This document shows, piece by piece, positions 55,363-63,424 of a DNA stretch of 64,000 bases. A model generated the notes under the pieces. It saw only the letters and a program-made list of their open reading frames with translations, was not told where the DNA came from and did not search any database. Location of the stretch: contig NZ_CP150276.1 of NCBI RefSeq assembly GCF_037977235.1, forward strand, positions 2,976,001 to 3,040,000, read 5' to 3'. A program made the position numbers and the translations under genes. How positions within the stretch are numbered: the stretch's first letter is position 1; every line of letters begins with the position of its first letter. Source of the DNA: Paenibacillus sp. FSL K6-0276 (GTDB taxonomy: Bacteria > Bacillota > Bacilli > Paenibacillales > Paenibacillaceae).

Positions 55363-56745
55363 ATGAAGAAGTGCTTAAGTATACTAATGGGTTTGATAAT
55401 CGTATTAGGTTTAACAGCGTGTATGGGGGGCAACGCGAAAAACAACAATAACACGGGTAGTGGGAATAAGGTCACCCCTGGAAATACAAATCCTCCAAAT
55501 GAGCAGACCGGCAGCATAGAAGATGAAAATAAAAATACTAAGAAGACAATAGTCATTTCAACGCTTGCTGTTACTGATTTTTATAAAGAAGCGAAGCAGA
55601 AATATGAACAAAAACATCCAAACGTAACGGTTCAATTCAAAGAATTCGAGTCTAGTACTACAATGAGCTCAGCAGAAGTGGAGAAGTATATAAAGACAAC
55701 GACTACAGAAATTTTATCAGGCAAGGGTGCAGACCTATTTGTTATGGATATCATTCCTCTCCCAGTTGAAAAATATATAAACAAAAAAGCATTCGTTAAT
55801 CTGGACGATTTCATTGCGATGGATTCATCATTTGATCCTAAACTTTATCAAATGAATATTCTAGAAAACTCAAAAATAAATGATGGGTTATATGTACTAC
55901 CCATTCAGTTTTACTTACAAGCTTTATTCGGTGATAAGAATGTCATAAAAAATGCTGATGTAACCATTGATGATAAAAATTGGACTTGGAGTAAGTTTGC
56001 GGAAGTTGGGAAACAATTAGCTGGTCATAACAATGAAACCTATTCTTTAGGAAACATTACACCAGAGGAGATGCTGAATTATTTAGTTTCAGATAACTAT
56101 TTGCAGTTAGTTGAAGGAAACAACGGGACTGTTAATTTTGAGTCAGAGCTTTTTTTAGATATTCTTAAACGTGTGAAAAGATTGTATGATGACAAAATTC
56201 TTACTGCTGAAAACAAAACAAGCCATTTTAATCTCTCTAACATTTATTCTCCAAAGGATTACCTTGGTCGTCTGGCCAATTTCTATGAAGATAGTGCGAT
56301 TTATCAGAAGCCGCATGCAGCTGGACAGAAATCAGGAATTGCATTTGGTGGACAGAAAAACATAGCTATGAATTCCAACTCAACAGTCAAAGGAACAGCA
56401 TGGCACTTTATGAAATTTCTAATGTCAGAAGAAATACAAAGCATCCCTCAACAAGATGGTTTCCCCATTCATAAGAAAGTTAGCAACGACATGCTTGATA
56501 ACTTAATGAAAGAATCAAGTGACGGGAAGATTGAAGATCCGAAAATTGGAAGCGTGCCTATATCTAAAGAGATTCTCGAAGATCTTAAGAAAATGATTAA
56601 TGGTGCGAGCCTTCCCATTACATTGATGAATAAGGTTCAAACGATAATTGCCGAAGAAGCAAAAACATTCTTCACGGGGCACAAAACCGCTGAAGATGTA
56701 GCTGCACTCATTCAAAATCGGGTAACAACTTATATGAATGAGTAA
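55363..56745 (+). CDS. Extracellular solute-binding lipoprotein
   Basis: 460 residues. Signal peptide with lipobox GLTACMGG (Cys ~20), Asn/Gly/Thr-rich linker to ~50, then a family-1 binding fold (TIVISTLAVTDFYKEAKQKY; GKGADLFVMDIIPLPVEKYI; GGQKNIAMNSNSTVKGTAWH). Some binding proteins of this kind recognise oligosaccharides, but the ligand cannot be predicted. It is divergent from the galactoside-operon protein at 37684. AGGAGTG lies before the ATG. Last gene of the locus. Confidence 0.88.
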   Translation: MKKCLSILMGLIIVLGLTACMGGNAKNNNNTGSGNKVTPGNTNPPNEQTGSIEDENKNTKKTIVISTLAVTDFYKEAKQKYEQKHPNVTVQFKEFESSTTMSSAEVEKYIKTTTTEILSGKGADLFVMDIIPLPVEKYINKKAFVNLDDFIAMDSSFDPKLYQMNILENSKINDGLYVLPIQFYLQALFGDKNVIKNADVTIDDKNWTWSKFAEVGKQLAGHNNETYSLGNITPEEMLNYLVSDNYLQLVEGNNGTVNFESELFLDILKRVKRLYDDKILTAENKTSHFNLSNIYSPKDYLGRLANFYEDSAIYQKPHAAGQKSGIAFGGQKNIAMNSNSTVKGTAWHFMKFLMSEEIQSIPQQDGFPIHKKVSNDMLDNLMKESSDGKIEDPKIGSVPISKEILEDLKKMINGASLPITLMNKVQTIIAEEAKTFFTGHKTAEDVAALIQNRVTTYMNE

Positions 56746-56765
56746 CCCAAAACAAATCAAAACAT

Positions 56766-56791
56766 AAACCCTCGTTTTTATAGTAACGGGT
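56766..56791 (+). terminator. Weak stem-loop after the binding-protein gene
   Basis: AACCCTCGTT pairs with AACGGGTT with one bulge; no clean T run follows. Confidence 0.35.
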
Positions 56792-57245
56792 TCTACTTTC
56801 GGGTGCAAAATCAAGACAGACTTGATGGTTAGGTTAGTAGGTATGTTGAATATGAAAAATACTGATCTTGTTCCAAGCGCTCTTCCCATTTTTTTAATAA
56901 TACGGTGTTATTTATGTACCGGCTGTCAGGTTCAAATGAGCCCGACCTATTTTGCTAAATGTTGCCCCTTGAAAACGCCCAAAAGCAATTAGCATCTGGA
57001 GTAAGATACTTAACACTGCGGAATTGCGCTAAAGCGTTTTTTCTCGATTTTGGACTTGAGGTGCAAGGGGAAGGAGTATTGGAAGGAGAGTGGATGGATC
57101 GAGCTAATCAAATTTTATACGCCGTCAGATGAAAAAGATATTCAGCAACCTTTTGCAAAGACTATAAATAGAGACAGGACTGTAAACAAGTCAACTCATG
57201 TACAAAAACCATCTGGGTTTAGTTTGATTCTATTTTAAATATATT
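56792..57245 (+). other. Intergenic stretch with a possible gene remnant
   Basis: No complete gene is visible. A frame ending at 57236-57238 (IELIKFYTPSDEKDIQQPFA, then KTINRDRTVNKSTHVQKPSG) looks like the C terminus of a protein and is followed at once by a terminator. It may be a truncated gene; the family is unknown. Confidence 0.4.
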
Positions 57246-57284
57246 GGCCGGTGATGCCCATTAAAGGGTACACTGGCTTTTTTT
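57246..57284 (+). terminator. Terminator after the remnant
   Basis: GCCGGTG...CCC pairs with GGG...CACTGGC, followed by seven T. Confidence 0.75.
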
Positions 57285-57485
57285 CATTGGCACATTGGTC
57301 GTGAAGATGACTTAGGAATAATGATAAGATCACGCGTCATATTATTGGCATCGAATGTCGAAGCTTATGAGGACATACGGTTTTTTCCCGCACTATTTAC
57401 ATAAGAAAAAACTTTTTTGCAACCAAAACCCTTCTTTTCTTACTTTATAAGTGAGGCCTTAATCAAATTGAACGGAAGTGATGGA

Positions 57486-58043
57486 GTGGAAGATAGTGAA
57501 ATCATACAGCTGTATTTTGCGCGCAATGAAACAGCAATAGAAGAAACATCCAAAAAATATAGAAATTATTGTACCCGGATAGCTCATAACATTCTCTCAA
57601 ATCTTGAAGATTCAGAAGAATGCGTAAACGATACCTTTCTAGGAGCGTGGGAAGCGATTCCGCCGAAGGCTCCTGCTAAGCTCTCATCTTTTCTGGGGAG
57701 GATCACGCGAAATATCGCGTTAAATAAATACGATTATTATATGGCTAAAAAGCGGAATAAAAAATTCGATACGATTCTTGATGAATTAAATGATTGTTTA
57801 TCCTCCCCAGACAATGTCGAAAGTCAATATGAGGAAGAACAAATGGCCGAATCCATAAGCAATTTCCTGCTGAAGATTAACGAAGATCATCGGAATATTT
57901 TTCTGAGACGTTACTGGTACTCCGATTCTTTGGCTGATATCGCAACGCGATTTTCAATAAGTGAAAGTAAAACGAAGTCGGTCCTTTTCAGAACACGAAA
58001 AAAACTCCAAATATACTTAATGAAAGAGGGTTATATCCTATGA
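57486..58043 (+). CDS. ECF-type RNA polymerase sigma factor
   Basis: About 185 residues. Region 2 (~5-75: ILSNLEDSEECVNDTFLGAW, EAIPP) and region 4 (~125-180: INEDHRNIFLRRYWYSDSLA, then IATRFSISESKTKSVLFRTR) are both complete. Of the group with a following membrane-anchored partner. GTG 57486 gives the usual start of this group (VEDSEIIQLYFARNE) and has GGAAGTG upstream; longer in-frame starts exist. Overlaps the next gene by 4 bases (ATGA), implying coupled synthesis with its probable anti-sigma factor. Confidence 0.88.
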   Translation: MEDSEIIQLYFARNETAIEETSKKYRNYCTRIAHNILSNLEDSEECVNDTFLGAWEAIPPKAPAKLSSFLGRITRNIALNKYDYYMAKKRNKKFDTILDELNDCLSSPDNVESQYEEEQMAESISNFLLKINEDHRNIFLRRYWYSDSLADIATRFSISESKTKSVLFRTRKKLQIYLMKEGYIL

Positions 58044-58948
58044 ATAATAAAGATCTATTTAAGACTATTGGTTATGTAGACAGCAATCTGGTAGAAAAGG
58101 CTAACACAGCGAGACGGACGAATAAGAGAACATTTGCGAAGTGGGGAACATTGGCTGCTTGCGCTGCACTGGTGTTAGGAGTGGCCATATACTCCTCTCC
58201 TCTGAAGCCATCAATAACTAAATCACCACAAATAACGCAGCAGACTCCAGTCTCGGCACCCACAGGAATTCGAAAAATTTTAAATTACAACGGATATCGT
58301 TATGCATTTGTTGGAGATGGCGCTCAGTTTAAGTTCACAGGAGTGAAGCCTGAAAAATCACTTGGAACATTAGATTATGATATCAACCAAGAGATCGGGA
58401 AGGACAACGGGGATAACTATGTAGAAAAGGATTATTCCTCTACGTTCGCTGTTGGCGGAAAGCTATATGAAATCCCGACGTATCCATCCCATTTCCGCAT
58501 TGCGGTTAAGTATGAAGAAGAATATTATCTGGCAGAAGTCGTGGCGAAGGTAAACGATTCTGCGATGACAGCAAAGGAATATCTGGATATGTCTAATCTA
58601 AAAGAGCATGCAAAAGATATCCATGTTCTTAATCATGTGGGGAATGACGTGTTAAAGAAAATGACTGACCATGCTTCTGTGGAATCTATCATTGAGGGTC
58701 TGTACAGCGCAAAAACAGCTGATTTAAGCAATAAGGAATACGAGGCTATTGCAGAGGCGCAATCCCAAGGGAAATCGTATCAACTAAAGTTCAACCTCAA
58801 GGACGGAACCTATATGGCTATGTATATCATTCCTGAATTAAAAGTTGTGTCAATGGGAGATGCGTATTATCAATTGCCTGACACCTTCTTTGATCAATCC
58901 GGCGAACTCTTTTCAGGACTTAAACAAGAAGTGTTGCCGTTATACTGA
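58040..58948 (+). CDS. Membrane-anchored probable anti-sigma factor
   Basis: 302 residues. Short cytoplasmic N terminus (~1-33: NNKDLFKTIGYVDSNLVEKA), one membrane helix (~36-52: GTLAACAALVLGVAIY), then an extracytoplasmic domain of ~245 residues without recognisable motifs. Gene overlap with the ECF sigma factor and this topology fit an anti-sigma factor that releases sigma on an envelope signal; the cytoplasmic part lacks the HxxxCxxC zinc motif of ZAS-type proteins. Ends before a strong terminator. Confidence 0.75.
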   Translation: MNNKDLFKTIGYVDSNLVEKANTARRTNKRTFAKWGTLAACAALVLGVAIYSSPLKPSITKSPQITQQTPVSAPTGIRKILNYNGYRYAFVGDGAQFKFTGVKPEKSLGTLDYDINQEIGKDNGDNYVEKDYSSTFAVGGKLYEIPTYPSHFRIAVKYEEEYYLAEVVAKVNDSAMTAKEYLDMSNLKEHAKDIHVLNHVGNDVLKKMTDHASVESIIEGLYSAKTADLSNKEYEAIAEAQSQGKSYQLKFNLKDGTYMAMYIIPELKVVSMGDAYYQLPDTFFDQSGELFSGLKQEVLPLY

Positions 58949-58984
58949 GTAGAGGTATTCTGAGATAGAGGTTTTGAAAAGTAG

Positions 58985-59024
58985 GACAAAAATCACCAAT
59001 TATACGCTAATCGGTGATTTTTGT
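58985..59024 (+). terminator. Terminator of the sigma/anti-sigma operon
   Basis: GACAAAAATCACC (58985-58997) pairs exactly with GGTGATTTTTGTC (59012-59024). Confidence 0.85.
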
Positions 59025-59069
59025 CATTTCTATATCGCAAAGGACTCAGATCGAAAATAACAAGAAATC

Positions 59070-59120
59070 TTGACATGTCACCATTTGGTGTCCTATAATT
59101 AATTAGACACCGAATGGTGA
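59070..59120 (+). promoter_or_regulatory. Promoter with two ArsR-type operators
   Basis: TTGACA (59070-59075), 18-bp spacer, TATAAT (59094-59099). TCACCATTTGGTGTC (59078-59092) fills the spacer and GACACCGAATGGTGA (59106-59120) covers the start site; they are inverted copies at 14 of 15 positions, and each is a CACCAnnTGGTG dyad. This is a classic repressor arrangement for the ArsR protein encoded next. Confidence 0.8.
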
Positions 59121-59189
59121 CCTATTAGGTACTGATGAAGTATAATCGGTTACACTACAGGTAATATTACGGAAAAGGTGGGGGTGGTT

Positions 59190-59513
59190 TTGAACGAAAA
59201 TAGTCAAGTGAGGGATGTTTATGACGCTGTTGCAGATCCAACAAGGCGAAAACTACTTCAAATACTGGCTGATGTTGATGAATTACCCCTACATGAAATT
59301 ACGGTTCATTTTGAAATGGGTCGTACTGCAGTTTCTAAACATTTATCTATCCTTAAAGATGCTGATCTTGTAATTGCTCGAAAGGTTGGTAGAGAAACGA
59401 GGTATCGTTTGAATGCCAATCCATTGAAAGAAATTAGGGATTGGGTATCTTTTTACGAAGGTTTCTGGAAAGAAAGAATCGATAAACTAAAACTATTATT
59501 GGAGGAAGAATAA
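59190..59513 (+). CDS. ArsR-family transcriptional repressor
   Basis: About 107 residues, winged helix: DAVADPTRRKLLQILADVDE, ITVHFEMGRTAVSKHLSILK (recognition helix), ARKVGRETRYRLN (wing) and the C-terminal helix WVSFYEGFWKERIDKLKLLL. No metal-binding cysteines, as in the SRPBCC-linked subgroup. TTG 59190 has AGGTGG about 8 bases upstream; GTG 59178 is an alternative. Stop and next start overlap (TAATG). Likely represses its own operon through the two dyads at 59078-59120. Confidence 0.9.
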   Translation: MNENSQVRDVYDAVADPTRRKLLQILADVDELPLHEITVHFEMGRTAVSKHLSILKDADLVIARKVGRETRYRLNANPLKEIRDWVSFYEGFWKERIDKLKLLLEEE

Positions 59514-59929
59514 TGAAACCAGATGTATCCTTAGATTATCAATTTACAAGCTCCATCGAGAAGGTATGGGACGCTTTAACGGATTCAGATACACTTGCGA
59601 AATGGATCTGGAGCAATGACTTTAAACCAGTCGTAGGGCATAAATTTCAATTTCGTGCAGAACCAAATGAATGGTGGGATGGTATTGTAGATTGCGAGGT
59701 TCTCGTAGTAGACGAGCCACATACATTATCTTATACTTGGCATAGTGCCGGAGAAGGCACTACGGTTACTTGGACTTTGAGCAAGGAGTCAGATGGTAAG
59801 GTTCATCTACATCTTGGTCAATCTGGATTTAGTGAAGAGACCAAAGCCCGCCAAGGCGCTATTGAGGGAGCTAAATATGCTTGGGCGAATATGGGCAGTC
59901 AGCTTGAAAAAGTATTAGCAGAACTGTAA
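59513..59929 (+). CDS. SRPBCC (AHSA1/START-like) domain protein
   Basis: 138 residues, one SRPBCC domain: YQFTSSIEKVWDALTDSDTL, AKWIWSNDFKPVVGHKFQF, TLSYTWHSAGEGTTVTWTLS, and the C-terminal helix KYAWANMGSQLEKVL. Members bind hydrophobic ligands in a deep cavity. Co-translated with the ArsR gene, a common pairing in Firmicutes, but the ligand is unknown. The operon's third gene, after a hairpin, is the UvrA-like ATPase. Confidence 0.9.
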   Translation: MKPDVSLDYQFTSSIEKVWDALTDSDTLAKWIWSNDFKPVVGHKFQFRAEPNEWWDGIVDCEVLVVDEPHTLSYTWHSAGEGTTVTWTLSKESDGKVHLHLGQSGFSEETKARQGAIEGAKYAWANMGSQLEKVLAEL

Positions 59930-59941
59930 TTTCAAGAATAG

Positions 59942-59976
59942 GGTGCTTTTCTGAAACATGGAAAGTGCCCTTTTTA
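59942..59976 (+). terminator. Partial terminator between SRPBCC and UvrA-like genes
   Basis: GGGTGCTTTTC pairs with GAAAGTGCCC (two wobbles, one bulge), followed by TTTTT. Confidence 0.6.
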
Positions 59977-60021
59977 ATGGAATAAATCATGGCAATACTA
60001 AATGAAGAGAATGGAGATGAG

Positions 60022-60036
60022 ATGATACCACTATGA
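60022..60036 (+). other. Four-codon minicistron overlapping the UvrA-like start
   Basis: ATG ATA CCA CTA TGA ends by overlapping the ATG at 60033. GGAG (60013-60016) is 5 bases from this ATG but 16 from the UvrA-like start, so initiation probably occurs here first and re-initiates at 60033. Confidence 0.4.
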
Positions 60037-63000
60037 AAATAAACCGATTAATTGCGAACAATATTAACAAGTTAGATGCAGTACTACCTGTAGATCAATC
60101 CCTAGGGATTGCTGGTTTGTCCGGTTCTGGTAAAACAACCTTTTGTCAAACCATCGGCGAAGAATCCAAGAAACGTCTCGTTTCTTTATTGCCAAAGGCA
60201 GAATATCAGTATTTATTCCCTAATATTATGGAAACTAATTTCAGTGCGATTCAGATGGAAGAAATGCCACTTGTACTTTTTCTAGGGAGATCATCCATTT
60301 CTTCCAATCCTCGTTCAACCATTGGCACACATACGGGTGTGTTCACAGAGATTCGTGTTGCGATTGCTGAACGTTATAACCTATCTCCAGAGGTTTTTTC
60401 ATTTAATAATGAATTAGGCTGGTGCCCAGATTGTAAAGGTCGCGGGACTACTAAAAATGTTGAATGCAAAAAGTGTAAGGGGAAGCGCTATAATCACGAA
60501 ACTGAACAATACAAAATGGAGTTATTGGATCAGGACAAGAGTATTTCCGATATTAATGACTTAAGCATTGAAACCATTTTTTCACTAGCTGAAGTATTGA
60601 AAATTAGTGAGGGTAAACAAAACATTCTAAAAAACATAATCCATATGAATATTGGTTATTTAACCTTAAATCGCATTATGGGCACCTTGTCAGGTGGAGA
60701 GTTAACACGACTTTACTTGGCAGAATTCATGGCAACCAGTGAAAATACAGTAATTATCATTGACGAAATCTCCGTGGGTCTGGATCACCAAACCCTTTTG
60801 AAAATATTAGAACAGATTAAACAATTAGGCTTTAAGAATCAAATTTGGCTCATTGATCATTCTGACACGGTTTTAGATATAACGGACGAGCAATTGTTTT
60901 TTGGACCAGGTAGTGGTAAATACGGCGGGAAAATTGTTGAAGAATCGCCACGTCCAGAGCCGATCAATGGAGAGATAAATCAGGCTGCACCCACTGAATA
61001 CTATCATTTTCATGATCTTTACTGTCGTAATATTCAAATGGCCGAAATTCAGATTCCTCGTAATAGACTTGTAACGTTCACTGGTGAATCTGGCTGTGGT
61101 AAATCTACATTGGTTAATGAGTGTATGTCCAAAGATTTTGTGAAGCGATATCCCAAGGATAAGCTGGTGATTGTGGGGCAAGATCGAAATCAATCGATTA
61201 CCAGTCGGTCTACGGTTGCAACTTTTCTTGATATTAAAAGAAAGCTCACAAAATATAGTGAAGAGATTGATGATATTTTTCAGCGCTCGATTGAAGATAT
61301 TATTGATGAACTGCCAAATGAAGACATTGCTCATAAACGCTTAAGCTTATTGATCAAGCTTGGACTTGGTTATTTGACGTTGGAAAGAAAAACACAGTCT
61401 TTATCAACAGGTGAATTTCAATGTGTCCATTTAGTTTCTGAGCTGTTTGCAGGTTCAAGAAATCCACATACACTTTTCATTTTTGACGAGCCTTCCAAAG
61501 GGTTATCACAAAATATTTTAAATCAATTCATTGATAGCATTAGAGTCATTCTACAGGATGAATCCGTCTCCATTATAATGATTGAACATAACTCGTATAT
61601 GCTAGAAAACTCTGATTTTATTGTTGATTTTGGCAAAAGACAGCTTGAACCAGTGGACCATCTAGATGTCGTCAGCCATGAAGAGTATTATCGTCAACAA
61701 AACAGTGAGGATTATGTCACGCCATTGCAGATTTCTTCAACACTGCGTCAACAAAATGGCATTAACTATTTAAAAGAAGATCAGATTGCCTATTTTAAAA
61801 ATGCGGAAAACGTCTATAAAGGTGGCATCTTAAAAAGCTTATCCTCTATGGCACGTTTGATTTATGGTGAATACGAATCAGATACCATTGCCCCTGTCAT
61901 CGCCATTGATCTGGAAAGACACTTGTATAGTCAATATACTTTTCTGTATGAAATGGGTGGCTTGATCAACCATATTGTAACGGCACATCCAACCATTAAA
62001 GATACAAGTAGCTTCGATTTCTATTATCAAGACAATCATTGTCCATGCTGCAAGGGACGTCGAGTCATTGATAAGTTTGATTTTGATGTTGTTCTTCAGG
62101 ACAAAAATGTGCCATTTTGGGATGGCTTATTGCATCCAGATGCAATGGATATTCTGAAATTCTATCAATTCCCCAAATTAAAATTCATCTTTGAAGAGAT
62201 TAAGAATGAACTCGGACAAGATATCAGCAAGAGTTATAGTGAGATGACGGATGCAGAAAAGCATACTTTTTGGTACGGGTATTGGGAAAAGTCATTTTAT
62301 GATAAAGCAAGCAAGGCAACGAGGACTTGGGAAGGTTTTAATTACATCATTGGGAACTACATGGTAATATCGAAAGCGATCATTAAAGAGCATATTAAAC
62401 AGTCCAAGATAATGATTACCTGTCCAATCTGTCAAGGAACCGTACTAAATCATCATAAAAAGCTAAAGTTTGGTGACACAGATATTCGTGAGATCCTTGG
62501 ACAACCTCTTGATCAAGTGATTAGTACCGTTGGCAAATTACAGGTGCTTGAAAAAATGAAAGCCATTGTTGGCGGCGATATGGTTCTAACAGAGGATGTC
62601 TCTCTATTGTCTAGGGAAACACAAGTTGCTCTAAAAATGCTTGAACTAGAGCTAGCGAGCTTTGCACACTATGAAATGGTATTACAAAATGCTCTGCCAT
62701 TCTGGGGAAAGATTAGCGGAAGCATTGAATCCATAAGCATGAATAATAGAATTACCATTTGTGATTTTGATAATATTAGTGAAACTAGAGAAAACATTAT
62801 TGATAAGTATTTCACGAATGGAAAATATAAAAAACTAACCTATGTGTATGAAGCGTTTGGTTACAAAAAACTGGTCACTCTAATTAATAAGATAAAAGCT
62901 AGTCATCCATGTCCATTCTGCAAAGGGAAGAAAGCCATTTCGGAAGATGGGCTTCATGATGGTGTTTATAAATTAACGATTCCATGTGTTAGTTGTTATG

Positions 63001-63209
63001 CAAGTGGCATTAATGATGAAGGGCGTAAGGAAATCGTCGAAGGCATTGACGTGCAAACTTGGTTAACTGGCAATGTAAGTGACGTTGTTACGGAAAGCTT
63101 AAATATTGTGGCTGTAGCGGATATTCCAATTTTCAATCGTATTCGGGAGTTGAATAAACAAGAAATGATGGCAGTTTATCAATACCTTGAGGATAATAAG
63201 CAAACCTAA
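60033..63209 (+). CDS. Divergent UvrA-like tandem ABC ATPase with zinc-rich C-terminal extension
   Basis: 1058 residues. ABC 1: Walker A GLSGSGKTTF (~30), zinc motif CPDC...CKKC (~131-153), signature LSGGELTRLYLAE, Walker B VIIIDEISVGL. ABC 2: Walker A GESGCGKSTL (~351), degenerate signature LSTGEFQCVHL, Walker B LFIFDEPSKGL (~480). The order and zinc motif are UvrA-like, but the UvrB-binding and large insertion domains are reduced. Residues ~560-1058 are an extension with CPCC (~670), CPIC (~797), CPFC (~960) and CVSC (~985). Not the housekeeping UvrA; some UvrA-like paralogues give antibiotic resistance, but its role is unknown. Confidence 0.8.
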   Translation: MKINRLIANNINKLDAVLPVDQSLGIAGLSGSGKTTFCQTIGEESKKRLVSLLPKAEYQYLFPNIMETNFSAIQMEEMPLVLFLGRSSISSNPRSTIGTHTGVFTEIRVAIAERYNLSPEVFSFNNELGWCPDCKGRGTTKNVECKKCKGKRYNHETEQYKMELLDQDKSISDINDLSIETIFSLAEVLKISEGKQNILKNIIHMNIGYLTLNRIMGTLSGGELTRLYLAEFMATSENTVIIIDEISVGLDHQTLLKILEQIKQLGFKNQIWLIDHSDTVLDITDEQLFFGPGSGKYGGKIVEESPRPEPINGEINQAAPTEYYHFHDLYCRNIQMAEIQIPRNRLVTFTGESGCGKSTLVNECMSKDFVKRYPKDKLVIVGQDRNQSITSRSTVATFLDIKRKLTKYSEEIDDIFQRSIEDIIDELPNEDIAHKRLSLLIKLGLGYLTLERKTQSLSTGEFQCVHLVSELFAGSRNPHTLFIFDEPSKGLSQNILNQFIDSIRVILQDESVSIIMIEHNSYMLENSDFIVDFGKRQLEPVDHLDVVSHEEYYRQQNSEDYVTPLQISSTLRQQNGINYLKEDQIAYFKNAENVYKGGILKSLSSMARLIYGEYESDTIAPVIAIDLERHLYSQYTFLYEMGGLINHIVTAHPTIKDTSSFDFYYQDNHCPCCKGRRVIDKFDFDVVLQDKNVPFWDGLLHPDAMDILKFYQFPKLKFIFEEIKNELGQDISKSYSEMTDAEKHTFWYGYWEKSFYDKASKATRTWEGFNYIIGNYMVISKAIIKEHIKQSKIMITCPICQGTVLNHHKKLKFGDTDIREILGQPLDQVISTVGKLQVLEKMKAIVGGDMVLTEDVSLLSRETQVALKMLELELASFAHYEMVLQNALPFWGKISGSIESISMNNRITICDFDNISETRENIIDKYFTNGKYKKLTYVYEAFGYKKLVTLINKIKASHPCPFCKGKKAISEDGLHDGVYKLTIPCVSCYASGINDEGRKEIVEGIDVQTWLTGNVSDVVTESLNIVAVADIPIFNRIRELNKQEMMAVYQYLEDNKQT

Positions 63210-63212
63210 TGG

Positions 63213-63238
63213 AACCGCGCTATGCGCGGTTTTTTATT
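63213..63238 (+). terminator. Terminator after the UvrA-like gene
   Basis: AACCGCGC (63213-63220) pairs with GCGCGGTT (63224-63231), followed by TTTTTATT. Confidence 0.88.
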
Positions 63239-63268
63239 GTATGGGAACACATTTGGGATAATTATTGA

Positions 63269-63284
63269 TGTGACATAAATCACA
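63269..63284 (+). promoter_or_regulatory. Fnr/Crp-type box
   Basis: TGTGACATAAATCACA is a perfect TGTGA-N6-TCACA site, the motif bound by Bacillus Fnr. It lies 140 bases before the NosD-like start; a class II position would put the transcript start near 63318. Confidence 0.65.
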
Positions 63285-63424
63285 ATTCAGACACATCTTT
63301 TCATTAAGGATAGCTACATTGAGCTATAGGCATACATCTTCCTTTTCTTTACAATTAGGCGTAATGATCGTTCACTAAATGGAATGATAGATTAGAGAAT
63401 GAATCGCTGACAAGGGGGTGAACA

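Noticed and set aside
56515..56889. 124-codon minus-strand ORF over the end of the binding-protein gene
   Set aside because: Mostly antisense to a well-supported gene and without its own start signals.
57385..57485. TTTGCAACC as an ECF-type -35 for autoregulation of the sigma gene
   Set aside because: No matching -10 (CGTC-like) was found at 15-17 bp, so autoregulation is not supported.
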